DNA of 64,000 nucleotides from Clostridiales bacterium (GTDB lineage Bacteria; Bacillota; Clostridia; Oscillospirales; Oscillospiraceae): NCBI GenBank assembly GCA_022786995.1, contig JALFUW010000018.1, positions 17,086 to 81,085 of the forward strand, read 5' to 3'. Shown piece by piece: positions 62,946 to 64,000 of this stretch (position 1 is its first letter; each line of letters starts with the position of its first letter). The notes under the pieces were generated by a model. It saw only the letters and a program-made list of their open reading frames with translations, ran no database searches and was not told where the DNA came from. The position numbers and the translations under genes were made by a program.

Positions 62946-63650
62946 TTAATATCCCTCCTTACCATTTCTGCGAATAACATCCATAAAGAGTTGTTCCAAA
63001 TCTTCACCGGCGCGAAGCTCTCCCTCATATCCAAGGACGCCGCCAGCAATGATACCCACATGATCTGCAATCTGCTGGACTTCTGACAGAATATGGCTGG
63101 ACAAAATAACTGTAATCCCTTTGCAGGGAAAAGAGCGAATTAACTCTCGAAGTTCCTCAATCCCTAAAGGGTCAAGGCCGTTAGTCGGTTCATCCAGAAT
63201 CAAAAGCTGGGGACTGTTCAGCAATGCAATAGCAATACCAAGCCGCTGCTTCATACCAAGAGAAAACTGCCCGGCCCGTTTCTTGCCGGTATTCGTGAGC
63301 TGGACAATTTGCAATACCTCGTTAATTCGTGCATCGTCCAGGCCGAGCAATGTAGTTCTGACTTTGAGATTTTCGTATGCAGTCAGATTTTCGTAAAGCG
63401 GGGGCATCTCAATCAAAGCACCGATATGCTCCAGATCATTCCGCTTCCACGGGTGGCCGTCAAACTCGATGCTTCCCGATGTGGGGCGCAAAATGCCGGT
63501 GAGCATTTTTAAGATCGTGGATTTGCCAGCCCCATTCGGCCCCAGCAGACCATAAACCGAGTTGCGCCGGATGTTCAGTGACACATTGTTTACCGCCATT
63601 TGCCCCTTGAAATTTTTGCAGAGGTCAGTCGTTTTCAAAATCATATCCAT
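62946..63650 (-). CDS. Lantibiotic immunity ABC transporter ATP-binding protein (LanF)
   Basis: The 234-residue ATPase has Walker A GPNGAGKSTILKML, signature FSLGMKQRLGIAIAL, Walker B LLILDEPTNGLDPLG and the H-loop VILSSHILSEVQ. An E-loop-like Glu replaces the Q-loop glutamine (IGALIEMPPLYENL), the mark of lantibiotic LanF proteins. ATG 63650 with AAAGGA upstream is preferred to the track start at 63770. It is the first gene of the cassette. Confidence 0.92.
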   Translation of the reverse strand: MDMILKTTDLCKNFKGQMAVNNVSLNIRRNSVYGLLGPNGAGKSTILKMLTGILRPTSGSIEFDGHPWKRNDLEHIGALIEMPPLYENLTAYENLKVRTTLLGLDDARINEVLQIVQLTNTGKKRAGQFSLGMKQRLGIAIALLNSPQLLILDEPTNGLDPLGIEELRELIRSFPCKGITVILSSHILSEVQQIADHVGIIAGGVLGYEGELRAGEDLEQLFMDVIRRNGKEGY

Positions 63651-63681
63651 ATAATCAAGTCCTTTCTTTGATTTTACGGAT

Positions 63682-63717
63682 AGCATACCGGGCAATTTTG
63701 AAGATTTCATAAAGATT
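63682..63717 (-). promoter_or_regulatory. nis-box-like promoter of the lanFEGIRK cassette
   Basis: On the - strand AATCTT-TATGA-AATCTT (TCT-N8-TCT) with 13 bases to TATGCT, the probable -10. NisR binds TCT-N8-TCT repeats at this distance from -10, and no good -35 is present, as expected for an activated promoter. Confidence 0.8.
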
Positions 63718-63779
63718 CCCGAAAACAGAATATGAACAATACACCGTAACCGTGGAGCATATCGCAACAAAGCACCAAC

Positions 63780-63892
63780 CTACGCATTTAGGGCCTTAAA
63801 AAGCCCTATATTTCAAGGCTTTTCCCGCATAGTCGGCGGGGTATGTGAGTGTTTTATCCTATCCCCGCCATAGTGCCGCTCTAAATGCGTAG
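63780..63892. repeat. Nested palindrome between lan cassette and next gene
   Basis: Outer arms CTACGCATTTAG (63780-63791) and CTAAATGCGTAG (63881-63892) are perfect complements. Inside are an AGGGC/GCCCT hairpin near 63792 and a GGCGGGG/CCCCGCC pair at about 63834-63870. Possible roles are oriT, a recombination site or the end of a sub-element. Confidence 0.65.
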
Positions 63893-63981
63893 AATTTACC
63901 AGCAGAAAATCGCCGGTTTCTCTGGCTCCATACTCCCAGATATGGTATCATGGAAAAAATCAATCTGACGGGGGTATCAGG

Positions 63982-64000
63982 ATGGACGGACAAGAAAAGC
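63982..64000 (+). CDS. Possible start of a rightward gene, cut by the window edge
   Basis: ATG GAC GGA CAA GAA AAG is preceded by GGGGG at 63970-63974 and by a TATCAT at 63946-63951 that could be a -10. Only six codons are visible, so the product is unknown. Confidence 0.3.

Overview
The window reads as chromosome of a spore-forming, Gram-positive gut-type Clostridia, most like the Oscillospiraceae/Ruminococcaceae. The support is: T-box leaders on two aminoacyl-tRNA synthetase genes, a long Clostridia-type SRP RNA placed directly before dnaX-ybaB-recR, ribonuclease M5, SpoIID, a spore-coat CotJC remnant, a tandem glycine riboswitch, and G+C-rich third codon positions in the core genes. The species cannot be named from the sequence alone.

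Bases 1-33,800 are dense housekeeping DNA, mostly on the + strand. In order they hold an rRNA pseudouridine synthase (cut by the window edge), a MurR/RpiR regulator, a BaiN-like flavoprotein and a GtrII-like membrane protein; then acpP, SRP RNA, dnaX, ybaB and recR; a DMT transporter; pepF; alaS under a T-box; comEC, holA, rnmV, an ABC-F protein and a GNAT enzyme; an Mrp ATPase; queA, tgt and yajC; a five-SH3 lipoprotein; and a translationally coupled cysS-polA-rimI-tsaD operon under a second T-box. Many promoters share an extended -10 of the form TGC-TATAAT.

Bases 33,800-55,200 are mixed. They hold tRNA-Ser(CGA) followed by a hairpin-rich spacer and an AT-richer ECF sigma/anti-sigma pair; a sodium/calcium-type antiporter under a yybP-ykoY (Mn2+) riboswitch; spoIID; a nucleoside kinase; a potABCD polyamine operon with a long structured leader and a terminator hairpin just before potA; a glycine riboswitch ahead of an AGCS symporter; an ECF vitamin/nucleoside-type transporter operon led by a SAM-hydroxide adenosyltransferase-family gene; a 130-bp TA-flanked MITE inserted between the promoter and ribosome binding site of a flavin reductase gene; prs; and a large PEP/pyruvate-binding-domain protein.

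From about 55,520 to the right edge the DNA is an integrative element. The last third of a cotJC (Mn-catalase-like spore coat) gene is cut off by a large serine recombinase whose 3' end lies next to the junction, so the element appears integrated inside cotJC. Behind the recombinase come Tn916/Tn1549-style accessory genes (small ORF, HTH protein, sigma-like factor, a 34-aa leader-like ORF) and a complete lantibiotic self-protection cassette read leftward as lanF-lanE-lanG-lanI-lanR-lanK, with no bacteriocin biosynthesis gene in view. Two near-identical promoters, each carrying a TCT-N8-TCT nis-box-like repeat exactly 13 bases before the -10 when measured from the AATCTT repeat, flank the cassette. 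One drives lanF; the other lies beyond lanK and points toward the element's own regulatory genes. That second promoter is the most interesting signal in the window, because it could couple lantibiotic sensing to control of the mobile element.
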